Assembly: GCA_004213605.1 (NCBI GenBank) | Contig: SGZC01000005.1 | Span: 1 to 33,517, forward strand | DNA: 33,517 nucleotides | DNA from: Flavobacteriales bacterium | GTDB taxonomy: Bacteria > Bacteroidota > Bacteroidia > Flavobacteriales > Flavobacteriaceae | Direction of reading: 5' to 3' | Shown: in pieces, positions 25,367 through 33,444 of the stretch | Layout of the letters: each line of letters begins with the position of its first letter | How positions within the stretch are numbered: position 1 is the first letter of the stretch | Notes under the pieces: model-generated | What the model was told of the DNA's origin: nothing | The model's input: only the letters and a program-made list of their open reading frames with translations | The model's database searches: none | Program-made: the position numbers and the translations under genes

Positions 25367-26380
25367 CTACTCGATAATTTTTTTAAAATCATAAAAATAA
25401 AACTCCTTATTGTCATTCATCGCAACGAATAATCCGTTAGGGAATTTAGCTCCTAAAGGCACTGTTACAACATCACATCCGTCTGTTTCAGTAGTAGTTA
25501 AATTTACGGCTTTAATAAATTCATTTGTTTGACGGTCAAAGATATTAAACTCCCCTAATTGCTGATTTGAAACAATAATATATCCATTATTATCATCGGT
25601 TTTTGCAATCGCAATTCCTTCAATATCTTCTAAAAATTTATCGCCACCAAAGCAAGCAATTTCTTCGCTAGAAGCAGAAGGTTCTGCATGGTACTTTCTG
25701 ATGCAATGTTGTTCATCTGAATAATACACATAGCCTAACTCGTTATCAACAGCTATAGCTTCAATTTCTTTTTTCCCACTGAACTTACCAAACTTTCTAA
25801 CCAATTTAGAGTGGGTTCCTGTTGAATCAGCATATATTTCATATTGATATAAATAGTTTTCTAACGGACCTGTTTTACGGCTTACAATTACATATAACTT
25901 TTCTGTTTTTGGCGATTTGTAAAGTGCAATACCCATTGGTAAATTAAATTCTGGCTCTGTTGTATCTGTAAATACTTTAAATCCACCATTGTCTAGTGGC
26001 ACCATATCTGGAACAGAAAACAAACGAATTTGTTGCTTTTCACGTTCGGTAAAAGCGATTACATCAACTTTTGTGCTATCGTTTAGGTTAAAACCATATG
26101 CTAAATCTACATTGTTTGGTCGCTTAATATTTCTAATGGTTTTCTCTTCAATAATCTTTCCATCTAAATCGAATGCGTAAATAGCCCCGTTTGTTTTTTT
26201 ATCTGTACCAAAAACAATACTTTTTGATGCGTCTTTAGGATTTACCCAAATAGCAGGGTCATCTGTATCATTAATGGTTTGTTCTGTAATTACATCGGGG
26301 TTTATTGGTGGTAATTTACTTCCATTTTTACAAGAAATAATCACTAATGAGACTATAGTTAATATGATTTTTTTTTTCAT
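25367..26380 (-). CDS. Beta-propeller phytase (3-phytase), lipoprotein
   Basis: The 337-residue protein has a lipoprotein signal (LVIISC, Cys17) and a beta-propeller phytase domain: TDDPAIWVNPKDASKSIVFG, GAIYAFDLDGK, RPNNVDLAYGF, GKKEIEAIAVDNELGYVYYSDEQ, EDIEGIAIAKTDDNNGYIIVSNQ and ETDGCDVV. The acidic residues in these blades bind calcium in characterised members. It would release phosphate from phytate at the cell surface or in the periplasm. It is 17 bp downstream of the TonB-dependent receptor gene; phytase next to a TonB-dependent receptor is a known arrangement in aquatic bacteria. Length is normal. Confidence 0.92.
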   Translation of the reverse strand: MKKKIILTIVSLVIISCKNGSKLPPINPDVITEQTINDTDDPAIWVNPKDASKSIVFGTDKKTNGAIYAFDLDGKIIEEKTIRNIKRPNNVDLAYGFNLNDSTKVDVIAFTEREKQQIRLFSVPDMVPLDNGGFKVFTDTTEPEFNLPMGIALYKSPKTEKLYVIVSRKTGPLENYLYQYEIYADSTGTHSKLVRKFGKFSGKKEIEAIAVDNELGYVYYSDEQHCIRKYHAEPSASSEEIACFGGDKFLEDIEGIAIAKTDDNNGYIIVSNQQLGEFNIFDRQTNEFIKAVNLTTTETDGCDVVTVPLGAKFPNGLFVAMNDNKEFYFYDFKKIIE

Positions 26381-26397
26381 TTCTATATGCTTTTTGA

Positions 26398-29304
26398 CTA
26401 TTTTGATTTTTTGAATAAGTCATATTTTAAACCAAAAGTTAGTCTTTTACCATAATACTCAGCTTGCATAGTAAGATTTTTTGCTCCTTGGTAGTAGCGT
26501 AATGGTTGGTCTGTTAAATTGGTTAAGTCTGCATAAACTCTCAATTGCTTAGTAATTGCATACCCAACATTTATATCTAAAAAGAATTGCTTATCGTAGT
26601 ATCTATCTGTAAATTCATTTGAACCTATTTCATCTATATACGCATCAGCGAAATTACTAGAAATACGTGCTGTAAATTTTCCGTCGTCATAACCTAACGA
26701 TGCATTAAACATATTTGGTGAAGTGTTTGGCAATGTCATATCGGTTCTTTCATCTCCATCTTCGTTATTAATACCATTAGCATGAGATGTTAAGTAGGTA
26801 TAATTTAAGTAAATGTTCAGGTTTTTAGCAAAACTTGGTAAGAAATCTAGTTTACGTTGAAAAGCTAATTCAATACCAAAAACTGAAGCATCCTCACCAT
26901 TTTTAGGTCTAAATACATCAAATCCGTTTGTATCTGCACCTAAACTATTATCAGTTGCTTTTTCTACAGATACATATGCAAAATCTTTAATGCTTTTATA
27001 GAATAAACCACCCGACACTATACCTAAGTTTGAGAAATAATGTTCTGCCATTAAATCAAAGTTCAATGATTTTGCAGGGTCTAAATTTGAATTACCGATA
27101 CTTATTTCTTCGTCTTCTCTAACTATATTTCGAAATGGCACTAAATCTACATAATTAGGTCTTGCAATAGTGTTGGTGTATGCAAAACGCAAAATGGTAT
27201 TTCTATTAAAATTATATTTTAAATGAAGCCCTGGTAAAACATTTGTATATGTATTTTCTTCTGTAGTAGGTGTATGAGAATCGTAATCGCCATCTTCGTT
27301 ATACTCTATAATATTTCCTGTTGTTTTGTTGTTGGTGTTTTCAATACGAACACCTACCAAAGCTGTTAACTTATCTGACAGTTTTTGTTCTGTCATAATA
27401 TAAGCTGCGTATACATTTTCTTTGGCTTTAAAGTTTTCACCTAAAAACTCATCATACACAATTTCTCCGTCTGCGGTATTTAATGTTACATTACCCAACC
27501 ATTCTGGGGTTGCAAATATTCCTGCTTGATATTGACTTCCTGCCAAGAAATTGTTTTGTGAATAATCTCTTGTATTAACTATGCTCATATTAGAATACGT
27601 ATCTTCAAATGCATCTTTAAATTCATAGAAATTATTATTACGTTGCTTGTCTTTTAAACGAGCTCTAAATCCGAATTTTAAGAATCCGTTTTCACTATTA
27701 AACACCTGTAAAGGCAGTTTAAAGTTCGTGAAAATATTAAAATCTTTTTCGTCTGTGTATTGGTTTTGTTCCGAAAGTTCATCTAAAACAAAATCACTTA
27801 AATTATTTGCTAATTGTTGGTTTACAGGTGTGTAATTTGGAAATTTTAAATTAGAAATATCGTTATTGACAATAATTGGATCATCTCCGTCATATTCAAA
27901 AGTAGTATAACGTTCGTTTAAACGCTCTTCTGATGCTTTAGCAAAAGATGCCATCCAATCTATTTCTACATTGCCAAATAAATGATCTCCACCAAGCGTA
28001 TAATTTTGCATACGCTGATCTTCTAAACGGCGATTTTCATTTCTACTGTTGTTAATTCCTCCTTTTGTTTCTCTTTTAACATCTACAGGAAAACTTACAA
28101 CGTTATTATTTATAATTGTAAACTCATCGGTAGCAATATCTTCGCCGTCTTTAATTTCTTGCTTTAAGCGGAAACGATTTTCACGGTCATCACGCCAATT
28201 GTACATTGACTTAAAGTACAAGTGGTTGTTACTGTTTAACTGATAATCCAAGTTTGCAGAAAAACTACGACGAGTACGTTGCACCAAGTACTTTCTAATT
28301 TGAAATTCTTTTGCATACGGATTAACATCTACTTCCTCTAAAATATCTTCTCCATCTGTATCTTGAACTCCAGTATTGTATTCGAACTTATTATCCCAAT
28401 CTGCTTCGAAGTTATCTGAACCGAAATCTGAATCGTTTACCGATGCAGAAATCATCCAACCAAATTTACCGTTTTTACTTCTGTCACCTAATAATAAAGA
28501 TCCGTTTAAAATTCTTTTGTCATTAATAAAGTTTAAACCAGAACCAGCAGTTGCCGATAGTCTAAAGTTTTGAGGTGCTGTACGAGTTATTAAATTTATC
28601 GAACCACCAATCGCATCTGCATCCATATCTGGCGTTACGGCTTTGTTTACCTCGATGGACTGTATCATATCAGACGGAATTAAATCCATTTGTATATTTC
28701 TATTATCTCCTTCGGCAGATGGAATACGACTACCATTTAGCGTTACCGAGTTTAATTGTGGCGATAAACCACGAACAATTACGTTACGAGCTTCACCTTG
28801 GTCTAGTTGCATCGTAATACCTGGTATACGTTTTAATGCATCACCTATATTAGCATCAGGAAATTTACCAATTTGATCGGTAGAAATTACATTCGTAATA
28901 TTTAAATTTGATTTTTGTTTGTTCAAAGCTTTTGCTTCTCCACCGATACTTGTTGAAATAATTACTTCATCTAAAAAATTATCACCTGGTTTCATTACAA
29001 ATTTTAATGCTGTAGTTTTACCTTTAATTACTTCAACTGTTTCCGCTACATCTGCATAACCAAGGTATGTAATTTTCAAGTCTTGATTTCCAATAGGTAC
29101 TTGCACTAAAGTAAATCGTCCATTAAAGTCAGAAACTGTTCCTTTTTTAATACTTCCAATATAAACGTTTGCTCCTGGCACATACAAGCCGTAATCATCA
29201 GTAATAACACCACTAATAGTTCCTGTCTGAGCAGTCGACTTCACATAACATAAGGTAAAGAATACCGTTACAATGATTAATTTCAGGTAGTTTTTTTGTT
29301 TCAT
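26398..29304 (-). CDS. TonB-dependent outer-membrane receptor with CarboxypepD_reg-like domain
   Basis: The 968-residue protein has a signal peptide to about residue 26 (...YVKSTAQ) and a carboxypeptidase-regulatory-like domain (about 28-112, GTISGVITDDYGLYVPGANV). The plug follows (about 125-240, with DANIGDALKRIPGITMQ and NVIVRGLSPQLNSVTLNG). A large beta-barrel ends in a typical C-terminal strand, LTFGLKYDLFKKSK. The plug and barrel resemble the Caulobacter/Oar-type TonB receptors. It would take up a substrate too large for porins, using energy from TonB-ExbBD. With phytase 17 bp downstream, inositol phosphates or their products are the likeliest cargo, but that is inference. No SusD partner is present. 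No exact TAnnTTTG is found directly upstream. Confidence 0.93.
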   Translation of the reverse strand: MKQKNYLKLIIVTVFFTLCYVKSTAQTGTISGVITDDYGLYVPGANVYIGSIKKGTVSDFNGRFTLVQVPIGNQDLKITYLGYADVAETVEVIKGKTTALKFVMKPGDNFLDEVIISTSIGGEAKALNKQKSNLNITNVISTDQIGKFPDANIGDALKRIPGITMQLDQGEARNVIVRGLSPQLNSVTLNGSRIPSAEGDNRNIQMDLIPSDMIQSIEVNKAVTPDMDADAIGGSINLITRTAPQNFRLSATAGSGLNFINDKRILNGSLLLGDRSKNGKFGWMISASVNDSDFGSDNFEADWDNKFEYNTGVQDTDGEDILEEVDVNPYAKEFQIRKYLVQRTRRSFSANLDYQLNSNNHLYFKSMYNWRDDRENRFRLKQEIKDGEDIATDEFTIINNNVVSFPVDVKRETKGGINNSRNENRRLEDQRMQNYTLGGDHLFGNVEIDWMASFAKASEERLNERYTTFEYDGDDPIIVNNDISNLKFPNYTPVNQQLANNLSDFVLDELSEQNQYTDEKDFNIFTNFKLPLQVFNSENGFLKFGFRARLKDKQRNNNFYEFKDAFEDTYSNMSIVNTRDYSQNNFLAGSQYQAGIFATPEWLGNVTLNTADGEIVYDEFLGENFKAKENVYAAYIMTEQKLSDKLTALVGVRIENTNNKTTGNIIEYNEDGDYDSHTPTTEENTYTNVLPGLHLKYNFNRNTILRFAYTNTIARPNYVDLVPFRNIVREDEEISIGNSNLDPAKSLNFDLMAEHYFSNLGIVSGGLFYKSIKDFAYVSVEKATDNSLGADTNGFDVFRPKNGEDASVFGIELAFQRKLDFLPSFAKNLNIYLNYTYLTSHANGINNEDGDERTDMTLPNTSPNMFNASLGYDDGKFTARISSNFADAYIDEIGSNEFTDRYYDKQFFLDINVGYAITKQLRVYADLTNLTDQPLRYYQGAKNLTMQAEYYGKRLTFGLKYDLFKKSK

Positions 29305-29656
29305 TTTAATTTGATTTTTTTGTTACATATTAATTTGACTAAATTTCTATCTAAAATTACATCATTATTGAGTTTATTTGTTTTTTGTGACATTAACAAA
29401 AGGAAAATTTTTTATATTGTCTAGGGTAACAATAAGTTTTAAATAATCTTTACCTAACATTAAATTAAAATGAATGCAATATTTCAAGGGGAATATTATT
29501 TTAAAGTTAAAAAGGTATAATAAGACCGCTGCAGATGGAGTTCAAATTTGGACTTGAAATAAAAAAATGGATATGTAGTTAATTTTTTATTATCTGGTAA
29601 AATGCTAAATAATGTAAATGTGTAATATAATTTTTAATTTCAATAATTATTAGTCA

Positions 29657-29723
29657 ATGGTTACTCCCTAGAATTTTCATGGATACTCCATAGAAAAGCC
29701 ATAGATAGTTCACCTAAATTCAC
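29657..29723. repeat. Three tandem 22/23-bp imperfect repeats
   Basis: Units begin at 29657 (ATGGTTACTCCCTAGAA), 29679 (ATGGATACTCCATAGAA) and 29701 (ATAGATAGTTCACCTAA). Units 1 and 2 agree at 16 of 22 positions, and unit 3 is more diverged. A 22-bp period is about two helical turns, the spacing expected for sites on one face of the DNA. They lie about 350 bp upstream of the receptor start and may be regulator-binding sites. Confidence 0.5.
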
Positions 29724-29974
29724 AAGAGTTAAACAAAATATTCCACACACATTATGCTTCCCTCCTAAGTCATCGCATAAAAAGTGTTCCATTAACATTG
29801 TAGAAGAAACTTTTGAGAATAAATTTTTTTAAGAAACAGTAGTAACAACTTTCGCTTTTTACCAAAGCAAAGTAACATAACGCAGAACATTATAGTACAA
29901 ATATAATATATGAGTAAAACGGACATTTATATCAAAGCGAATTATATCGATAGATATTATGTCAAAGCTATTTG

Positions 29975-29995
29975 TATAATTTTGGAAACAATTAC
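29975..29995 (+). repeat. 21-bp direct repeat, right copy
   Basis: Identical to 23339-23359 in sequence and orientation. It ends 6 bp before the stop codon of the type IX secreted protein gene. See the left copy for details. Confidence 0.8.
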
Positions 29996-30001
29996 AGGAT
30001 A

Positions 30002-30895
30002 CTATTCAATTAAGATTTTAATTGTCTTCTTATTCAATCGATTAGTGTAAACAGTAATAAAATAGATTCCAGCTTTATAAACTGATGTATCAAATATAAG
30101 TTCTTTATTTCCATAATTACGATAACTATTTACTCTTCTTCCATTTATATCGTAAAGATCAATTAATTTTATATTTTCTAGATTAATTAAATGACAGTTA
30201 TTTAACATGTTATTGTTACTGACTATTATGTTAGAAAGAGTATAGTTATTTTCATTTATATTTAAAATAATATTAGGCTCACAGGAATCTATAGAATCCA
30301 GGTTAGAATAAAAATAATCTCCATTTTTATAAAAACAGCTTAAATGTCCTACTTCATTTATATCTGGATCACCACTTGGTGCAGTAATTAGAGATAATGA
30401 TCCAGCACCTTCAATCCAAATTGCATTTGTTGTACTAACAATGTTAGATTCTGATGGAGAAAAATAAAAGTGACGATAATCATTGCCATTAACTAAAGGT
30501 CTAGAAATAATCGAATCTAAATTATAATAACCTGCATCTAAAATAAAGGGAGAAATTGGGTTTTTCATGTCAATAGAATCATTAACATTTAAGGAAAAGT
30601 CATATAATAAATATTCAGTATTTCCAGTTTCTTGTATAAAATTTAAAAACACTTTTTTTTCTAAAACATCTTCTCTTAACAAAATGCTTCTTGAAATAAA
30701 ATGATAGCCATCTAATATTTTATAATTATGACCATCAGTTATAGTATCACCATCGGTATAATAAAAATCGGTTAAACATCCAAAATAACAATGTGTGACT
30801 TGCCATTCATTATAATCATCCAGTAAGGGCACATAATCCTGGCTAAATAGTAAGGAACTAAAAAAATAAAACAAAAAATTTAGTCGTTTTTTCAT
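30002..30895 (-). CDS. Secreted protein with type IX (Por) sorting domain, unknown function
   Basis: The 297-residue protein has a signal peptide (KKRLNFLFYFFSSLLFSQ). Its C-terminal 70-80 residues (LIDLYDINGRRVNSYRNYGN, then FDTSVYKAGIYFITVYTN and KKTIKILIE) form a type A T9SS sorting domain. The central 200 residues are rich in Tyr, Asp and Ser, with no motif I recognise. Such proteins pass the outer membrane by the type IX system and are then released or anchored. It lies 48 bp downstream of the flavin-oxidase gene on the same strand, so it may be the last gene of that transcript. Confidence 0.82.
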   Translation of the reverse strand: MKKRLNFLFYFFSSLLFSQDYVPLLDDYNEWQVTHCYFGCLTDFYYTDGDTITDGHNYKILDGYHFISRSILLREDVLEKKVFLNFIQETGNTEYLLYDFSLNVNDSIDMKNPISPFILDAGYYNLDSIISRPLVNGNDYRHFYFSPSESNIVSTTNAIWIEGAGSLSLITAPSGDPDINEVGHLSCFYKNGDYFYSNLDSIDSCEPNIILNINENNYTLSNIIVSNNNMLNNCHLINLENIKLIDLYDINGRRVNSYRNYGNKELIFDTSVYKAGIYFITVYTNRLNKKTIKILIE

Positions 30896-30943
30896 ATTAT
30901 ATTAAGTCTTAAATATAATCTATATTTTCATCTTTTTGAACGA

Positions 30944-32188
30944 TTATTGTTTGAAATTAGTAATAGATTCTATAATAGCTAAGGCTGCTTTTTCACCAGA
31001 AATCATTGCAGCGTTTAATGAGCCATTAAGTTGCTCATCACCTGCTAAGAATATTCCTGGTAGTATTTGCGTCTCTGATGGCTGCATTTCATACTGAAGC
31101 TTATTTAAATCTGGTAGCGCTTTTTTAATATTGTAAAGTTTTAAAAATTCAGTTTTATGAATTCCAAAAATTTCAATGAGTTCTTTTTTAACCGCTTCAA
31201 TAAGAACTGAATCACTAAGTTTATGTTTTTTAATTATTGTAACTGAAAGTACATAATTTTCAGTGTGGTCTATTTTTTTTGAATAATAAATATTATTAAT
31301 CAATGATTTTGAAATTGATGATAAACCAATTAAATTTTTTGTTATAACTCGTTCAGATGTTAAAAAATATAAAGTTTGACAAGATTTCCATTTAATTGAA
31401 TTACTCGATAAATTAGAAATCAGCGAGTTAGCTCCAGATGTAATTATTGTAAAATCACTTTTAATAGTTCCGGAATTTTGGAGTTTAATTTCATTCGTTT
31501 TTACTGACTCCACTGATGTATTAAAATTAAATTGGGTGTTTTTTAATTTACTTTTTAATTGATTAGGAATTGCGACAATACCGTTCTTTGGAATGGTTGC
31601 TTTACCTTCTCCAAACATTTTATAAACAAACTCAAACATTCTGCTCGAAGTACTTAATTCATCCTCGAGATAGATACCTCCAAAAAATGGTTTAAAAAAA
31701 TCATCAATTATTTGATCAGAAAAACCATTTTTTTTTAAATATTCTAAGGTTGTGAATTCAGGTTCTTCGAAAATTTCAGAAATCTTTTTTCTTTTTAATC
31801 GATTTGTTAATTTTAAAATTTTAAATTTATCAGATAGCGAACCTGTTGACGCTAAAAGTGTTGGAAATAATAATGATAAATCTCTTAAAGGATCCCCTAT
31901 GGTAATTTTTTTCTTATTTTTAAATAGCACTGCTCCTGGCAAAAACTCTTGTAATTCTAATGATTTGTAATCAAGATATTTTTGAGCAAATGGATAAGCT
32001 GTTAAAAGTACCTGAAAACCATGATCCAAATTTATATTTGAGATACAATCTGTTTTTACTCTTCCTCCTATTCGATCAGTAGATTCGAGTATAATTGGAT
32101 GATATCCGTTATTTTCTAGTACAGTAGCAGCAATAAGACCACTTACGCCAGCGCCAATAATATGAATTTTTTGTTTTTTTTGATTCAT
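30944..32188 (-). CDS. FAD-dependent amine-oxidase/desaturase-like oxidoreductase
   Basis: The 414-residue protein opens with a dinucleotide-binding fold, IHIIGAGVSGLIAATVLENNGY (GxGxxG at 12-17), followed by the GG motif STDRIGGRVKTD. The C-terminal FAD-contact motif is FLAGDEQLNGSLNAAMISGEKAA. This pattern fits the flavin amine oxidase / phytoene desaturase / protoporphyrinogen oxidase superfamily. The substrate is unknown. It begins 14 bp after the methyltransferase gene and is almost certainly co-transcribed with it. Similar genes are, from memory, found near photolyase/cryptochrome genes in marine flavobacteria. Confidence 0.88.
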   Translation of the reverse strand: MNQKKQKIHIIGAGVSGLIAATVLENNGYHPIILESTDRIGGRVKTDCISNINLDHGFQVLLTAYPFAQKYLDYKSLELQEFLPGAVLFKNKKKITIGDPLRDLSLLFPTLLASTGSLSDKFKILKLTNRLKRKKISEIFEEPEFTTLEYLKKNGFSDQIIDDFFKPFFGGIYLEDELSTSSRMFEFVYKMFGEGKATIPKNGIVAIPNQLKSKLKNTQFNFNTSVESVKTNEIKLQNSGTIKSDFTIITSGANSLISNLSSNSIKWKSCQTLYFLTSERVITKNLIGLSSISKSLINNIYYSKKIDHTENYVLSVTIIKKHKLSDSVLIEAVKKELIEIFGIHKTEFLKLYNIKKALPDLNKLQYEMQPSETQILPGIFLAGDEQLNGSLNAAMISGEKAALAIIESITNFKQ

Positions 32189-32202
32189 TTTAATTAAACT
32201 TG

Positions 32203-32943
32203 TTATTTAAAATTTTCATCAATTTTAAAAATTAAACAATGTTGCCAAGGTAAGTTCTCCATATTAACTTCTAATTTTAAACCAATTGCTTTCATTTCTT
32301 TTACGACTTGTTTTTCGGTCATTTTGTGAATTTTTTTGATTGGAACACTAGGATCTTCAGCGCGATACTCTACTATAAAAATTTTCCCGTTGGGGCGAAG
32401 TGCTTTTTTTATAGATTCCATCATTTCATAAGGATACTTAAACTCATGGTAAACGTCAACTAATAAAATTTTATCGACAGAATTTTCGGCTAAATTGATA
32501 TTGGTTTCAGTTCCGAGAATTGGTGCTATATTTTTTAAATAGCCTTTATTAATTTTCGAGCTGATTTCTGATAGCATTTCTTCTTGAATGTCGATAGCAT
32601 AAATAAAACCTTTTGGAGCTTTTAAAGCCATACGGAAAGTGTGATAGCCTGATCCAGCACCAATATCAGCAACAATATCTTTAGAATCAATATTCAGGTT
32701 TTTAATCAAAGTACTCACGTTTTCCTCAGATTCTCGTTCAGGACGTTCTAGCCATTCCATTCCCTCAAATCCCATTACAGAGGCAATTTCACGCCCCATA
32801 TACCATTTTCCGATCCCATTATAATCTTTAATTTGGTAGGTGTAAATACCTGAAGTTTCGCTAGTCTGACTTCCACAGGAATTAAATAGGATTATGATGC
32901 AAATTAGAGTTAAAAATTTGATCACTTTTAAATGGTATTTCAT
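32203..32943 (-). CDS. Lipoprotein-type class I SAM-dependent methyltransferase
   Basis: The 246-residue protein begins with a signal sequence and lipobox (LFNSC, Cys23). It continues with YMGREIASVMGFEGMEWLERPER and a class I methyltransferase domain: motif I VADIGAGSGY (91-100), the acidic post-I region IYAIDIQEEML, LLVDVYHEF, and the motif-VI-like LRPNGKIFIVEYRAEDP. The combination of export signal and SAM fold is odd because SAM is cytoplasmic. The group is nonetheless widespread (COG4798-like). The enzyme's substrate is unknown. First gene of the operon with the FAD oxidoreductase; divergent from the DUF2452 gene through a palindrome-rich promoter. Confidence 0.87.
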   Translation of the reverse strand: MKYHLKVIKFLTLICIIILFNSCGSQTSETSGIYTYQIKDYNGIGKWYMGREIASVMGFEGMEWLERPERESEENVSTLIKNLNIDSKDIVADIGAGSGYHTFRMALKAPKGFIYAIDIQEEMLSEISSKINKGYLKNIAPILGTETNINLAENSVDKILLVDVYHEFKYPYEMMESIKKALRPNGKIFIVEYRAEDPSVPIKKIHKMTEKQVVKEMKAIGLKLEVNMENLPWQHCLIFKIDENFK

Positions 32944-32963
32944 TATTTGGAGTATTTCTTAAT

Positions 32964-33022
32964 CAAAAATAAACATATATGTTTAATAAATGCTGATATT
33001 TGTTAAACATTTATTATTTTTG
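32964..33022. promoter_or_regulatory. Divergent promoter with nested palindromes
   Basis: A TATTTTTG (-7 type TAnnTTTG) is present on each strand: minus at 32971-32964 and plus at 33015-33022. Between them are a perfect 16-bp palindrome TAAACATATATGTTTA (32970-32985), an ATGTTTAA/TTAAACAT inverted repeat with 16 nt between (32979-33010) and an AATAAATG/CATTTATT inverted repeat (32985-33015). Neither promoter has a TTG at the usual distance, which suggests activator dependence. The regulator is not in the window. Confidence 0.65.
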
Positions 33023-33030
33023 TGTTAGAT

Positions 33031-33444
33031 ATGAAAAATAAAATTCCTGATAATGTAGTTTATAATGAAGACATACAAAAGTATGATTCATCTATAAAGC
33101 CCTACCCTACTGACTTGTCCGCCCCAGTTATTACTCTGAACGACACCGTGGCATGGAAAAATCGTAGTATACATAAAGTAAACCAAAGGCTTAAAGCAAC
33201 CTATTTGGAACTCAAAAATCAATACAATACTATGGTTCAAGAATATGAAGAAAACAAGCTTCTATTCAATGCGAAATTTAATTTTGAGCCTATTGTTGGC
33301 GAAATTTATCATTTATACAAGAGAGCAAATAATGATTATTTTCTCTCTATTATTGCCCCTAATCAATGTGGGTTTAATTGGCAGGGAAGTTATTATTTAA
33401 ATGCGGAACAAATATGGTCTAAAGTATCTAGTAATAATGGTTAA
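33031..33444 (+). CDS. DUF2452 domain-containing protein
   Basis: From the ATG at 33031 the product has 137 residues. It matches the DUF2452 family by the pattern KPYPTDLSAPVI, a central coiled helix (VNQRLKATYLELKNQYNTMVQEYEENKLLFNAKFNFEP) and the C-terminal GEIYHLYKR...DYFLSIIAPNQCGFNWQGSYYLNAEQIW. The function is unknown to me. The track starts three codons earlier at a GTG that overlaps the TATTTTTG promoter element, so the ATG is preferred. The next gene starts 8 bp before its stop, indicating coupled translation. Confidence 0.85.
   Translation: MKNKIPDNVVYNEDIQKYDSSIKPYPTDLSAPVITLNDTVAWKNRSIHKVNQRLKATYLELKNQYNTMVQEYEENKLLFNAKFNFEPIVGEIYHLYKRANNDYFLSIIAPNQCGFNWQGSYYLNAEQIWSKVSSNNG

Larger units (their letters stand above)
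29305..30001. other. 697-bp spacer upstream of the TonB receptor gene
   Basis: No coding sequence is recognisable. It contains, from the receptor side outward, an AT-rich leader without an exact consensus promoter, three tandem 22-bp imperfect repeats (29657-29723), two TCAAAGC blocks (29931 and 29962) and the right copy of the 21-bp direct repeat just beyond the stop of the next gene. The length is large for this gene-dense window. Confidence 0.55.

Noticed and set aside
29370-29440. Possible Pho box upstream of the TonB receptor (TGTTAATGTCAC and similar)
   Set aside because: It does not match the enterobacterial or Bacillus Pho box spacing, and no Bacteroidota consensus is known to me.
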